Shown here piece by piece: positions 22,550 to 34,455 of a stretch of DNA of 64,000 nt. Positions within the stretch are counted from its first letter, which is position 1. Each line of letters begins with the position of its first letter. The notes beneath the pieces are model-generated. The model did no database searches. It was not told where the DNA came from and worked only from the letters and a program-made list of their open reading frames with translations. A program made the position numbers and the translations under genes. Source of the DNA: Primulina eburnea (taxonomy: Eukaryota; Streptophyta; Magnoliopsida; Lamiales; Gesneriaceae); assembly GCF_022965805.1 (NCBI RefSeq), contig NC_133109.1, positions 6,921,869 through 6,985,868 of the forward strand. Direction: 5' to 3'.

Positions 22550-22644
22550 CGGTCAGTTAGACTGATCCAAGTTTGGATTCCTAAAGGACTAATCAACTTT
22601 GGACCCAAATAGAAAAGGGTACCACAATCTTATCTTATGTTTGA

Positions 22645-25170
22645 TTGCAGGTAATAGGTACAAGCATTGGATCTATATGGTATTTGGACAGTGGATGTTC
22701 ACGCCACATGACAGGAGATTCAAATTTATTAACTCAACTGATCAAGTACACTGGACCAAACATCAGTTTTGGAGATAATTCTAAAGGTAAAACTGTGGGT
22801 AAGGGTAAGCTTATCCATGGTAATTTCACCATTAATGATGTTTTATTAGTTGAGAATCTCAGGTATAATCTGATCAATATCAGTCAGTTATGCGATAATG
22901 GATTCTCAGTTCAGTTTGACAAACATTCTTGTTCAGTCAAAAACTCAACTGAAGAGATCATCCTAACTGGTAAAAGGTGTGTAAACACTTACAAAGTCAG
23001 CTGGAATGATCAACCTTATGCACCGGTATGTTTTATTGCCTCAAAATATTCTAAAAACTGGTTGTGGCATAAGAGATTGAACCACCTAAATTTCAAATCT
23101 ATTGCATATTTGAGTAACCACGATCTTGTTACTGGATTGCCCAAAATGGATTTTATCAAAGACAAAATTTGCTCAGCATGTCAGTTTGGTAAACAAATCA
23201 AATCCTCTTTTAAAAACAAGGGTCGTAAATCTTCTTCCCGATGCTTAGAACTGTTACATATGGATCTATTTGGTCCTATACCAGTCATGAGCTTAGGGGG
23301 AATGAAATACACCTTGGTGGTTGTAGACGATTTTTCAAGATTTACTTGGGTTATATTTCTCAAGTCCAAAGACCAAACTGCTGCTCAACTGATTAAGCTT
23401 TTCAAAAGATTATTAAATGAAAAATCAGTTGGAATTGATAGAATCAGGTCCGATCGAGGAACTGAATTTATCAATCAAATTCTTTCAAATTATTTAGAGA
23501 ATACCGGAATCAAGCATGAGCTCTCAGCAGCCAGAACTCCTCAGCAAAATGGTGTAGCTGAAAGGAGAAATCGGACCCTCAAAGAGGCTGCTAGAACAAT
23601 GCTTGCTGATTTCTCTATCTCTCAAAGGTTTTGGGCAGAGGCAGTGAACACTGCGTGTTACACTCAAAACAGATCAATGATTAATAAGAATCATATGAAA
23701 ACACCTTATGAGATCTGGCATGGAAGAAAAAGTGTGGTTTCCTACTTCAAAATATTTGGCTGCAGATGTTTTATATTTGTCAATGGTAAAACCCATTTAA
23801 CAGCTTTTGACGCTAAATCTGCAGAAGGAATATTTCTTGGTTATTCTTCAGTGAGTAAAGCCTATAGAGTCTTCAACAAAAATACTTTGAATGTTGAAGA
23901 ATCTATTCATGTTGTGTTTGATGAGTCTACACTAACTTCTAAGCAAACTGATACAGTTGAGCTAGCTGATAGATTTACAGATATAAGCTTGGACGATGAT
24001 GATAATGAAGAAGATATCCATCTTAATCAAAACAACCTCCAAACACCTGAACCTGACATATTGGATCAATCAGCTGAATTGGAAGCAAATCTTGACAATC
24101 AGTTAGTGGAGCATACAAATGAGAATCAGTTGCCAACTGAATTAGCTCCAACTGAAACTGAAAACATTCAGTTACCTACTGAGGAAATTGCTAATACAGA
24201 AGAAACAAATGCTGAACTTAGATGGAAGAAATCACATCCTCCAGAATTAGTGATAGGTAATCCATCTGATCTGGTAAGAACAAGAAATCAAATGCTTAAC
24301 TTATTTATCCATTCAGCTTTTGTATCTCGACTGGAGCCAAAGAAAACTGATGAAGCTCTTGCTGATCCGAACTGGATAAATGCAATGCAAGAAGAGCTAA
24401 ATCAGTTTATCCATAACAATGTCTGGAACTTAGTTCCAAGACCACTCTCAAAAACTGTGATATGTATAAAGTGGGTGTACAGGAACAAGCTAAACGAAGA
24501 TGGATCAGTTGTGCACAATAAAGAAAGGTTGGTAGCACAAGGATATAGGCAGGAAAAAGGAATTGATTACGATGAGACATATGCACCAGTTGCAAGACTG
24601 GAGGCAATCAGAATATTCCTTGCCTATGCCTCATTCAAAAACTTCAAAGTCTATCAAATGGACGTAAAAAGTGCATTTCTGAACGGCCAGTTGCAGGAAG
24701 AAGTCTACGTTGAACAACCTCCAGGTTTTGTCAATCATCACCTTCCTGATCATGTCTATCATTTGAACAAAGCTTTATACGGTCTTAAACAAGCTCCAAG
24801 AGCTTGGTACGAAACCCTTTCAAAATTTCTAACTGATCATGACTTTTCTGTTGGATGAGTTGATAAGACATTGTTCAAATTCTCCAAGAATGATCATATC
24901 TTACTTATTCAAATTTATGTTGATGATATTATTTTTGGGTCAACTAACCCCAAATTATGCGAGAAATTTTCCAAGTTAATGCAGGAGAAATTCGAGATGA
25001 GTATGATGGGTGAACTGACATTCTTCCTTGGTCTACAAGTGAAACAACTGGATTCAAGAACTTTTATCAGGCAAACCAAATACACTAAGGAATTGCTGAA
25101 GAAATTTGGCATGTAATCATGTTCAGCTGCAAGCACCCCTGTGAGCTCATCAGCTAAATTAGACACTGAT
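22645..25170 (+). pseudogene. Pol of element A, part 1: protease, integrase, RT
   Basis: Copia-type order. Aspartic protease active site DSG at 22687; GAG-pre-integrase HHCC zinc finger (HKRLNHLNF...CSACQFGK); integrase with all three acidic residues, D207, D270 and E306 counted from 22645, giving D-D35-E. RT follows, with [32 protein letters not shown] and catalytic YVDD at 24916-24927. Stops at 24856 (TGA) and 25114 (TAA) break the frame. Interrupted at 25170 by a solo LTR. The product would make and integrate cDNA in particles and nucleus. Confidence 0.88.
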
Positions 25171-26883
25171 TGTGGGGACCCGGACGCTAATCATGTTCTT
25201 AATCATCATTGGGACTAATCAATTATAATAATCAGGGTCTAATTTTTTTTTAAATGCGGAAGGTAATGGAATCAAACTCCTATACAGATCAGTATAAAAG
25301 TATAAATCTGATAAAATATACAATCATACGTACTTAGGTTCAACAACACTATCAAGTGTTCAAGCCCTAGCTCTAATCCAAGTCCGGTATCACCACTCTA
25401 ATCTCGATCTGTCTTCACCTCTGTGACCCTGTACCTGTCCCACCTGTTGTCATGCACACATACAAACAAGACAACAGCCGGATACTCCAGTGAGATATAA
25501 ATATCCCAGTATAAACAATGTATTAAATGCAATCATATAAAACATATATAAAAGCATAAACGAACATCAAAACATGTATCTAATCTGATTACATGAATTA
25601 ATGACTCGTGATCTAATCTTATCTTATCTCAAATCTAGGGATCCCAATCTAATTTAGACCTTGGTATGCTGTATCGAGTGTCTGAGATAGACGTCGATCT
25701 ACATCTAAGGCTCTTCGATACACCGTAAGTCTAGAGTCTTATCGGTTCTGAGAAAGACTCGGCGGTTCTGCCCTAGCTAGGCTGATATGCCCTAGACTCG
25801 GACTCCGACTCTGTTCTAAGTCAATATATTAACATATCAATCTGATAATCTGCAAATATCAATGCAATAAAGTAAAGTATGTGATTTAGGGAAACTCAAG
25901 TCAAACCTAACTCGAGTTGTGCAATCCCGAAATAACATTTATTTATACCTTTCTTGCTGTCTTTCTGATACAATCGAAGTCTCGCCTCAAAGTCTGTCAC
26001 TGTTCAATCTGGCAATGACAATACCAATATTCTAATCAAATCACAACATCTCTGTCTTATCAAATTCTGACAGTACAACAGTACAATCTGGCGATACTGA
26101 TAATACTATATCAGTCTATACCAATTCCAATAATTTACAATCAACCATCGTACAAATCTGATATCAATTCCAGTCAATCTCATTCTGAAATTCATAACAA
26201 TTCGATATTCAGTCTGTTTCTTAATCTGACTTCGATTCTACGCTATCTAACATGTCAAGAACATCATATAGGAATTCCATTCAATTCTGACAATATCATA
26301 ATTTCAAGACATGCCAAAACGTAGTAAAACTTACGTCCAATTGTAGCCTGCGTTGATAGGAACACAGTACCGAAGTCGGATTTAAATTTGGACGGACGGA
26401 TTGAAATATAAAGGCGTAAGGATTTTCTGAAAGATTTTCGATTTCCTTTCTTCGTTCTTACTGAATTCTGAAGGGATTATGTATATATATATATATATAT
26501 ATATCAAGTTTGCATGTAGAGATACGTGGCTTATTTTTAACACCTTTCAGGCGGCGCTGGAGCGGTGCAAATCTACCGCTCGAGCGCGGTAGGTTCTGTC
26601 CACGCTTTCTGAATTGCACCTTTGGCGCTCGGGCAGTCACAAACTACCGCCCGGGCGCCAACTCTTCTGCCCGCGACATATTTGTAATGACCACTGGCGC
26701 TCGGGCGGTCAAAAACTACCGCTCGGGCGCCAGACTCTCTGTCCACAAGTTATATCATTCATATGCTTGGTCCGATTTGGTTTCATCATGGCCCGACTAT
26801 AATCACATCAATTCCAAATCGATAATCTCAGATTAATATAATCAAAATCTCATATTAACAGAATCAAGAACTTGGCCCTTACA
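25171..26883 (-). mobile_element. Solo gypsy LTR inserted in A pol
   Basis: 1713 bp, flanked by CTGAT (25166-25170 and 26884-26888). In minus orientation it runs TGTAAGGGCC...GGTCCCCACA. Its ends match the LTRs of H (TGTGGGGACCCGGACGCTAA on the plus strand), but its promoter region differs. A solo LTR usually results from recombination between the two LTRs of a full element. Carries an AT microsatellite near 26478-26505 that may serve as TATA box. Confidence 0.9.
26552..26732 (-). promoter_or_regulatory. Three 38-bp GC palindromes at ~71-bp spacing (solo LTR)
   Basis: Units at 26552-26589, 26623-26660 and 26695-26732. Each has the form GGCGCTCGGGCGGT, a short A-rich spacer, then ACCGCTCGGGCGCC, an imperfect inverted repeat. 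They lie just upstream of the presumed TATA region on the minus strand. A near-identical module with the same spacing occurs in C at 50695-50875. Confidence 0.75.
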
Positions 26884-26888
26884 CTGAT

Positions 26889-27351
26889 CAAGGGGGAATA
26901 TCAGTTGAGATGATGTTTTACAGAGGTTTAATAGGTTCATTATTGTACCTAACTACTAGTCGTCCTGATATTGTGTTTGTTGTATGTATGTGTGCAAGAT
27001 TTCAAGCTAATCCTAAACAATCACATTTCTCTGCTGCCAAACGTATCTTGAAATATCTTAAAGGCACGCAAAATGTTGGATTATGGTATTCTAAAGACTC
27101 ATATTTCAATTTAGTTGGCTATTCAGATGCAGACTATGCATGATGTAAGCTTGATCGAAAAAGTACAAGTGGATCATGTCAGTTTCTAGGAGACAGACTG
27201 ATTTCTTGGTTCAGTAAGAAGCAAACATCCATAGCAACTTCCACAACTGAAGCAGAATATCTTGCTGCTGGAAGCTGCTGTGCCCAACTGCTTTGGATTC
27301 AGCAACAACTGAAAGATTATGGTGTTGATGCAAAGGACTCGCCAATATTCT
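26889..27351 (+). pseudogene. Pol of element A, part 2: end of RT and RNase H start
   Basis: Continues from 25170 after the solo LTR. YRGLIGSLLYLTTSRPDI and AAKRILKYLKGT are the conserved copia RT-RNase H connection. RNase H begins with YSDADYA, then a TGA near 27142, then DRKSTSGSCQFLG and TTEAEYLAAG. Interrupted at 27351 by element H. Confidence 0.88.
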
Positions 27352-28023
27352 TGTGGGGACCCGGACGCTAATCAAGTTCTTAATCATGTTTGGGACTAAT
27401 TAATCAATTATAAAACAAGGTCTAAATTTTTTTTTTTTCAAATACAAAGCGGAAACGTAATGTAATTTACTCAAATTACATATTAAACATGAACATACAA
27501 ATCTTGCGTTATCTACAAGAATCCAACTAGGTTCCACTACATATCAGTGCTGAATCCTATGTTGCTTCGAAGCCCGGAGCTCCACGCTATCTAATCTTCT
27601 CTCATCCTCTTCTTGACCCTGATCCAGCCCCACCTGTTGTCATGCACACATACAAAACAAGACAACAGCCGGATAACTCCGGTGAGATATAAATATCCCA
27701 CTATAAACAATGTAAACATGCAGTCATATAAAAGCATATACGAAAGCATATATAAGAAGTATTCATAACATGTCTCAAATCAGAAACATAAATTCATATC
27801 AAACATTCAATAATCATGAATGGCATAAACAATGTAAATCAACATGTCATATCAGACTCAACTTAACCGACACGTTGTCTCAGACTCGACTCCACTGACG
27901 CGTCGTCTCAGACTCGATTCAACTCTATCCTAGGGATCCCGATGTCTGGATATAGGTATTATATCGAATCTCAGTCGATAGGAATGAATCAATCCCTAAA
28001 CGGCATCGATATAATTCATATAT

Positions 28024-28340
28024 CAGTGTCTGGGCGAATCAGCCGCAGAATTGACGACTCAGTCAATAACCCGACGAATCAGCCGGTAATTAGGCGAATC
28101 AGCCCATAATCAGACAAATCAGCCTGTAATTAAGCGAATCAGCTTATGTTTAGACGAATCAGTCAATCACCAGACGAATCAGCCGGTGACTAGGCGAATC
28201 AGCCTATAATGGACGAATCAGTCAATAACCCGACGAATCAGCCGGTGACTAGGCGAATCAGCCTATAACTCAACGACTCAGTAATCAATACATACAGTCA
28301 GTATCTAAGCAAATCTGTCAATGACTAGCGAATCAGCAGT
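28024..28340 (-). repeat. Degenerate ~20-bp tandem array in H LTR
   Basis: About a dozen units of the type GACGAATCAGCCGGTAATTA, with alternating CAGCC and CAGTC cores. It lies several hundred bp downstream of the TATA box in element orientation, so it should be in the transcribed leader. Same array at about 33112-33428. Confidence 0.75.
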
Positions 28341-28803
28341 CATTACATGCAGTAGCTATAAATCAATAGGCTACAATATCAATCTTATCACACAGTAGCT
28401 ATAAATCAATAGACTACAATCATAAGTCTGATCAATTGCAAATATCAATGCAATAAGTAAAAGTATGTGATTTAGGGAAACTCGAGTCAAACCTCACTCG
28501 AGTTGTGCAATCCCAACTCAACATTAATTTATACCTTTCTTTCTGATACTCTGGCTCTGTCGAAGTCTCGAACTCACAGCCTGTGTCCAGTTGTAGCCTA
28601 CGTCGCTAGGAACTCGATACCGAAGTCGGATTCAAATTCGGACGGACGTATTGAAAGATAAAGGCGTAAGGATTTTTCACAAATCTCCCTCGACCCTTTC
28701 TCGATTTTTATGTTTTTAAAAACCGACTTGCAGGTCTATATATATATCTAGACAACTCGCGCATGCATCATGGCAAGTGGCTCATTCTCCGCACAACACG
28801 CAA

Positions 28804-28960
28804 CACCGCGGGTGCGGTCGTTGCTGCACCGCGGGTGCGGTCTTGCACCGCGGGTGCGGTCTCGTAAGCACCGCGGGTGCGGTCACCCTACTGTATCGAT
28901 TCTTTCAAATTCCCGTAGCACCACCGCGGGTGCGGTCCTCCCCTTACCGCGGGTGCGGTC
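28804..28960 (-). promoter_or_regulatory. Six ACCGCGGGTGCGGT units upstream of the H TATA box
   Basis: Units begin near 28805, 28828, 28847, 28870, 28923 and 28946. Each is an inverted repeat (ACCGC, GGGT, GCGGT). Only three are present in the other LTR of the same element (33885-33975), so copy number changed recently. Confidence 0.75.
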
Positions 28961-29104
28961 TGGCATGCTCATATCTTTCATAATTTTATTTTTGAATACA
29001 TTTCTCGGTGTCCCGATTAATCCCGTCATAATCACATGAAATGATAAATCAATCATCGTTAATTGCAGTGATTAATTCTTGGGCATTACATTTCTCCCCC
29101 TCTT

Positions 29105-30850
29105 AGATCTGAGTTCGTCCTCGAACTCTCCACAAGCAATCCAAATCTATTAGAAGAAATGAATAACAGAGTTTAACATCCAAACTCGTTTTACTAACAT
29201 CATTCTGAGGTATTTTTCTTTGATCAAGCTCTGATTCTGGTCTGGAATCAGAAGTCAAGAATTATAATATCATAATCCTTCTTCAACTCGTTCTAGCCGA
29301 ATCAATCCTGCATTACTGGCTATACAACATCCGTATATGCCAATCTGCAATCTATAACAAAACAATACTATCTGTAGTTGTTATCCTATCTGTTTATTCC
29401 AATCTAGAACATAATCAATCTTCATCTTCAATTACCAATCGTTATTATCCAACGTTGGTTTCTTAAATCTGTCCATTCTGAACTATCTTGATAGCTACTG
29501 TCATACAATCAATCATGTCATGACAATAATCTATATCAACTAGTACTAACATCCAGTACCAAAGCTCTACAATTATCTGTCAATATCTGGTAATCTATTC
29601 TGATTATCTGTCAATCTGTAATAAATCTGCACAAGAGAGCTTATGATATAATCTATCACAAGTACAACTCCGTCAAAATCACAATCTGATATCATCTAAT
29701 TCTTGCATTCTCGTCAATCTGACTATTTCTTTGACATTGATCTATGTCATCTGGTTCTGTTTGTACGTAATCTGGTACAAACTGATAGATATAGATTGAA
29801 TAATCTGTCAATCATAATCATATCATATCATAATCTAAAGAAAAGGCGGTAATTTCATTACGAAAGCCATAGAAATGTACTCCCATTTCTGTTCAGAACT
29901 ATACAAAATCTGTAATAATCTTCTGATTTCTATCTTTTCTGGCTGCTTCTGTTAGCAATTCAGACTTATCAGTACACTTTCTGCCAATATTTCTGTACAA
30001 ATTCTGTTACAACTGAGCTAATCTGTTTATATCATGACTATCTGTTCGAATACAATACATTCTCAATCATCAGACTGAACAATTAATCCATTACTGTAAG
30101 TTTCTGACACTATCTGTCCTTTCTGATTCGAACTATTTGACATATACAATCACTTAATAAAATAAATTAAAGAGGAAATACCTACCTGGTATTCGGCTCT
30201 GACTATCACTATCAATCTTTGCTGTACAATTCTGACACATCTGACATCACAGAATAATCAATCTCATACAAAATACAAAATCACGTATCTGTTACTCTGA
30301 TCGATACTCTGTTCTGACTATCGATATTAAGTTCCAAATATTCTAATCAGCTTTTTAAACTGCTATCGATTCGAAATCAACTCTGGTTCGGACTGTACAA
30401 TATAATCTTGATTGTCTACTATCTTTCTCAATCAGGACTCAAAATTTCAACAATTTCTGAGATCAGTTCAAGACTAAAATCAATCTCTTTGATTGGAATC
30501 AGATCTGAAGTCTTATTAGAGAAAACATCGAGAACTTTCTTATCATTGGTAAATCAGTCAGTGATAGACTCAACTTCAGTAAATCAACTGAATACATAAG
30601 GAGTCACTCTGCTCCTCTCTGTAATAATTCGAGTCATAGTTAGTACGAATATCAAAGGAATTCTTAGTCTAGAATTCTTATCGTACTATATTCATCCCTT
30701 GGTCATCTCAGGTCTGATTCTTACCATTTTCTGGAACTAATCTATGGTAGCTATGTACTTGGCCCGCATATCAATATCAGTAATGCAGTTCCAAAATCAT
30801 AGAACACCAGTACAATACAAGCTACCACACGATCTAAATCGATCTCATTC
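29105..30850 (-). other. Non-coding internal region of H
   Basis: About 1.75 kb where RT, RNase H and integrase would be expected. No pol motif is visible in any frame. The sequence is rich in AATCTG/CTGTCAAT phrases. Because the LTRs are nearly identical this is the transposed state, not later decay. Confidence 0.7.
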
Positions 30851-30855
30851 TCATC

Positions 30856-31068
30856 CTACTGTAGTATACAAGATCTAACAGAAATCACTGGTACAAGATC
30901 TTTTCTCAAGGAAAGAAACACTACTACAGTAAATAAAGACTCAACAGATAATGCATACATCAATGCAAATCTTTCAGAAATACAAATATGTGAAGCACCG
31001 GTATTCCTCAATACATATGCAGGAAAATCAAACAAATCAGTTACCTGCAACATCATCATCTGGTGCAT
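30856..31068 (-). pseudogene. Damaged protease fragment of H
   Basis: Reads FPAYVLRNTGASH...ISERFALMYAL, clearly a gypsy aspartic protease. The catalytic Asp of D-T-G is replaced by Asn (NTGASH), and the fragment is in a different frame from gag, whose stop it overlaps. It ends at 30856 without reaching RT. Proteolysis would be absent. Confidence 0.75.
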
Positions 31069-32146
31069 CCTGAGCCTGTTCCTCGGTCAAAGCAAATACT
31101 CTGGCCTGCTGTCTAGGAGGCTGGCCAACTGTCTGGCTTCCTCCTGGCCTCTGCTGTGACTGAGATGGTGCTGGCTGAGATGAAAGAACGGCAACTGATC
31201 TTCTACTCCACTTTGCCGCTGGTCCAGATGGTTCGGCTCCCTGGGATCTTTGGGAACCCCTCTGTAGACATACTCTGGCAAAATGTCCCTGTTGCTTGCA
31301 GAAGTGGCAGCTACCAAGTACTCCTTGGCATTGCTCAGTGGCATGTCTCCCTCCACAATTTCCGCAGTAAACGCCGGTATAACTCTGCTGAGAACCACTG
31401 GAGCTAGAAGAACTTCCGCTAGACTTCTTAAATTGCTTTCCTCTAGCCTTTAGAAAATCTTTCTTCCCACTACTGCTACTACCGCCCTCGAATCGGGGAA
31501 GTGGTTGCTGTGGTTTCGACACTGGAGGAACAAATTCAGCTCCTCTCTGCCTTATCAGGCCCGCTTCAGCGCCCTTTGATCTATTCATGGCATTAGCAAA
31601 GTAATTGGGTCGCCCTGTGTTCACCAATGTAAAAATATCGGGATTCAAGCCATTGATGAACTGATCAGCAACGGCTTCGTCATTTTCAGACACATGAGGA
31701 GCAAACTTCAACAAGGTAGAGAACTTGGTCACATATTCTTCAATGTTCAGCTGACCCTGTCTCAAATTGGCAAACTCCGCTCCCTTGTCTTTTCTGTACG
31801 ATATTGGGAAAAATCTATGATAAAACTCAGTTTTAAATACATCCCAAGTAATAATCGTACCTCGTTGCTCCAAGGCCCTCTTCATTGTAACCCACCAGCT
31901 TTGTGCAACATCAAGCAACTGGTGCCCAATTAATTTAATCCGGCGCTCATCACTGTACTCCAGTGAATCAAACAGCAACTCAATGCTACCTAACCAACTC
32001 TCACACTCGACTGATGTCTCAGTACCTTTCAGAGTGGGTGGTTTGAATGACTGAAACCTCTTCAGCAAGGTTTCCATTGGAGTCAGTGTTACATCCATTG
32101 GAGGATTCGATGTACTACCCTGTTCTGGTATTCTTCTGGGAGGCAT
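31037..32146 (-). CDS. gag: Gag protein of element H (369 aa, intact)
   Basis: Starts MPPRRIPEQG, the first ATG after the primer-binding site. The Gag capsid domain covers about residues 30-200: CESWLGSIELLFDSL, QSWWVTM, ITWDVFKTEFYHRFFP and RQGQLNIEEYVTKF. Ser-rich linkers follow, then two zinc knuckles (CGNCGGRHATEQC and CHFCKQQGHFARVC) and a Pro/Gln-rich tail ending ARVFALTEEQAQ before the stop. No internal lesion. Particle formation and RNA binding are expected; enzymes must come from elsewhere. Confidence 0.92.
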   Translation of the reverse strand: MPPRRIPEQGSTSNPPMDVTLTPMETLLKRFQSFKPPTLKGTETSVECESWLGSIELLFDSLEYSDERRIKLIGHQLLDVAQSWWVTMKRALEQRGTIITWDVFKTEFYHRFFPISYRKDKGAEFANLRQGQLNIEEYVTKFSTLLKFAPHVSENDEAVADQFINGLNPDIFTLVNTGRPNYFANAMNRSKGAEAGLIRQRGAEFVPPVSKPQQPLPRFEGGSSSSGKKDFLKARGKQFKKSSGSSSSSSGSQQSYTGVYCGNCGGRHATEQCQGVLGSCHFCKQQGHFARVCLQRGSQRSQGAEPSGPAAKWSRRSVAVLSSQPAPSQSQQRPGGSQTVGQPPRQQARVFALTEEQAQDAPDDDVAGN

Positions 32147-32417
32147 ATCTGAAACTCAAAAGGATTAGTAACTCAATCCAACAAACCTGTTTCAATTCAG
32201 TCCCTCCTCCGATCATCTTACTGCTGATCGAGAATCAATTCAGATTCGTTCCCAATAATACATATTACATAATCAAATCAGATAAATCAAGTAACATGTA
32301 TTATATAAAGCAGTAAGTCATGCTAGCAATCACAAGCAAGGAAAGAAAACTCAGTCTACCCCGCTCACTAGCCTTTTCTATCTCAATCTAAAGAATCTAC
32401 AGTTCTGGTACCTACAG

Positions 32418-32430
32418 CTCTGATACCACC
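32418..32430 (-). promoter_or_regulatory. Primer-binding site of H
   Basis: GCTCTGATACCA on the plus strand, so TGGTATCAGAGC on the minus strand, three to four bases inside the right LTR. Confidence 0.93.
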
Positions 32431-32433
32431 TGT

Positions 32434-34106
32434 TGTGGGGACCCGGACGCTAATCAAGTTCTTAATCATGTTTGGGACTAATTAATCAATTATAAAACAA
32501 GGTCTAAATTTTTTTTTTTCAAATACAAAGCGGAAACGTAATGTAATTTACTCAAATTACATATTAAACATGAACATACAAATCTTGCGTTATCTACAAG
32601 AATCCAACTAGGTTCCACTACATATCAGTGCTGAATCCTATGTTGCTTCGAAGCCCGGAGCTCCACGCTATCTAATCTTCTCTCATCCTCTTCTTGACCC
32701 TGATCCAGCCCCACCTGTTGTCATGCACACATACAAAACAAGACAACAGCCGGATAACTCCGGTGAGATATAAATATCCCAGTATAAACAATGTAAACAT
32801 GCAGTCATATAAAAGCATATACGAAAGGATATATAAGAAGTATTCATAACATGTCTCAAATCAGAAACATAAATTCATATCAAACATTCAATAATCATGA
32901 ATGGCATAAACAATGTAAATCAACATGTCATATCAGACTCAACTTAACCGACACGTTGTCTCAGACTCGACTCCACTGACGCGTCGTCTCAGACTCGACT
33001 CAACTCTATCCTAGGGATCCCGATGTCTGGATATAGGTATTATATCGAATCTCAGTCGATAGGAATGAATCAATCCCTAAACGGCATCGATATAATTCAT
33101 ATATCAGTGTCTGGGCGAATCAGCCGCAGAATTGACGACTCAGTCAATAACCCGACGAATCAGCCGGTAATTAGGCGAATCAGCCCATAATCAGACAACT
33201 CAGCCTGTAATTAAGCGAATCAGCTTATGTTTAGACGAATCAGTCAATCACCAGACGAATCAGCCGGTGACTAGGCGAATCAGCCTATAATGGACGAATC
33301 AGTCAATAACCCGACGAATCAGCCGGTGACTAGGCGAATCAGCCTATGACTCAACGACTCAGTAATCAATACATACAGTCAGTATCTAAGCAAATCTGTC
33401 AATGACTAGCGAATCAGCAGTCATTACATGCAGTAGCTATAAATCAATAGGCTACAATATCAATCTTATCACACAGTAGCTATAAATCAATAGACTACAA
33501 TCATAAGTCTGATCAATTGCAAATATCAATGCAATAAGTAAAAGTATGTGATTTAGGGAAACTCGAGTCAAACCTCACTCGAGTTGTGCAATCCCAACTC
33601 AACATTAATTTATACCTTTCTTTCTGATACTCTGGCTCTGTCGAAGTCTCGAACTCACAGCCTGTGTCCAGTTGTAGCCTACGTCGCTAGGAACTCGATA
33701 CCGAAGTCGGATTCAAATTCGGACGGACGTATTGAAAGATAAAGGCGTAAGGATTTTTCACAAATCTCCCTCGACCCTTTCTCGATTTTTATGTTTTTAA
33801 AAACCGACTTGCAGGTCTATATATATATCTAGACAACTCGCGCATGCATCATGGCAAGTGGCTCATTCTCCGCACAACACGCAACACCGCGGGTGCGGTC
33901 ACCCTACTGTATCGATTCTTTCAAATTCCCGTAGCACCACCGCGGGTGCGGTCCTCCCCTTACCGCAGGTGCGGTCTGGCATGCTCATATCTTTCATAAT
34001 TTTATTTTTGAATACATTTCTCGGTGTCCCGATTAATCCCGTCATAATCACATGAAATGATAAATCAATCATCGTTAATTGCAGTGATTAATTCTTGGGC
34101 ATTACA
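32434..34106 (-). repeat. 5' LTR of H (right copy)
   Basis: 1673 bp, TGTGGGGACC...GGCATTACA as written. Three ACCGCGGGTGCGGT-type units instead of six; otherwise nearly identical to the left copy. Confidence 0.93.
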
Positions 34107-34398
34107 ATTCTGTGACAACACAAGCACCATTGCTATTACGTATAATCCAGTTCTTCACTCCAGGACTAAGCACATAGATGTCAGACATCACTTCATCAGA
34201 GATCATGCTTTAAAGAAGAACATCATATTGGAATACGTATCAACTGAACAGCAAGCGGCTGACATCTTCACCAAACCACTGGTTGAGACTAAGTTTTCTC
34301 ATTTTCGCAATATACTTGGATTAATTGATTTGTCCTATTTAATTGTTATTGCTTGTAATTCACATGTCAGTTGTACTGTTATTCTACTGATTATTTAA
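34107..34398 (+). pseudogene. Pol of element A, part 3: end of RNase H
   Basis: After the H insertion the reading frame resumes with CDNTSTIAITYNPVLHSRTK, HIDVRHHFIRDHAL and TEQQAADIFTKPL, the conserved C-terminus of copia RNase H. The stop is at 34396-34398. This closes pol. Confidence 0.9.
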
Positions 34399-34449
34399 AA
34401 TCATTGAGTGCAGAAACAAAGAAAAACGACGCTTCATCAAAATAAACAT

Positions 34450-34455
34450 TTTATT
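34450..34455 (-). terminator. Poly(A) signal of the antisense ORF
   Basis: AATAAA on the minus strand, overlapping the stop codon. Confidence 0.45.

Larger units (their letters stand above)
27352..29090 (-). repeat. 3' LTR of H (left copy)
   Basis: 1739 bp. Contains six copies of ACCGCGGGTGCGGT, a TATA-like run at 28735-28748 and a degenerate ~20-bp CGAATCAGCC repeat array at about 28024-28340. 66 bp longer than its partner because of extra GC units. Confidence 0.93.
27352..34106 (-). mobile_element. Element H: gag-only gypsy retrotransposon (TR-GAG/LARD-like), minus strand
   Basis: 6755 bp, flanked by ATTCT (27347-27351 and 34107-34111). In minus orientation: 5' LTR 34106-32434, primer-binding site, gag, a damaged protease fragment, about 1.76 kb without coding sequence, polypurine tract (29091-29104), 3' LTR. 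RT, RNase H and integrase are absent. The LTRs differ at about six sites plus one 66-bp indel, so insertion is recent and the missing pol is not due to decay in place. Confidence 0.92.

Noticed and set aside
28024..28340. CRISPR-like regular repeats
   Set aside because: Units are degenerate tandem repeats without unique spacers, inside a plant LTR.
31040..31056. Splice donor at the end of H gag (GCAG/GTAACTG), similar to E
   Set aside because: Protease follows at once in an overlapping frame, with no intron-like segment; the match comes from Gly-Asn codons.
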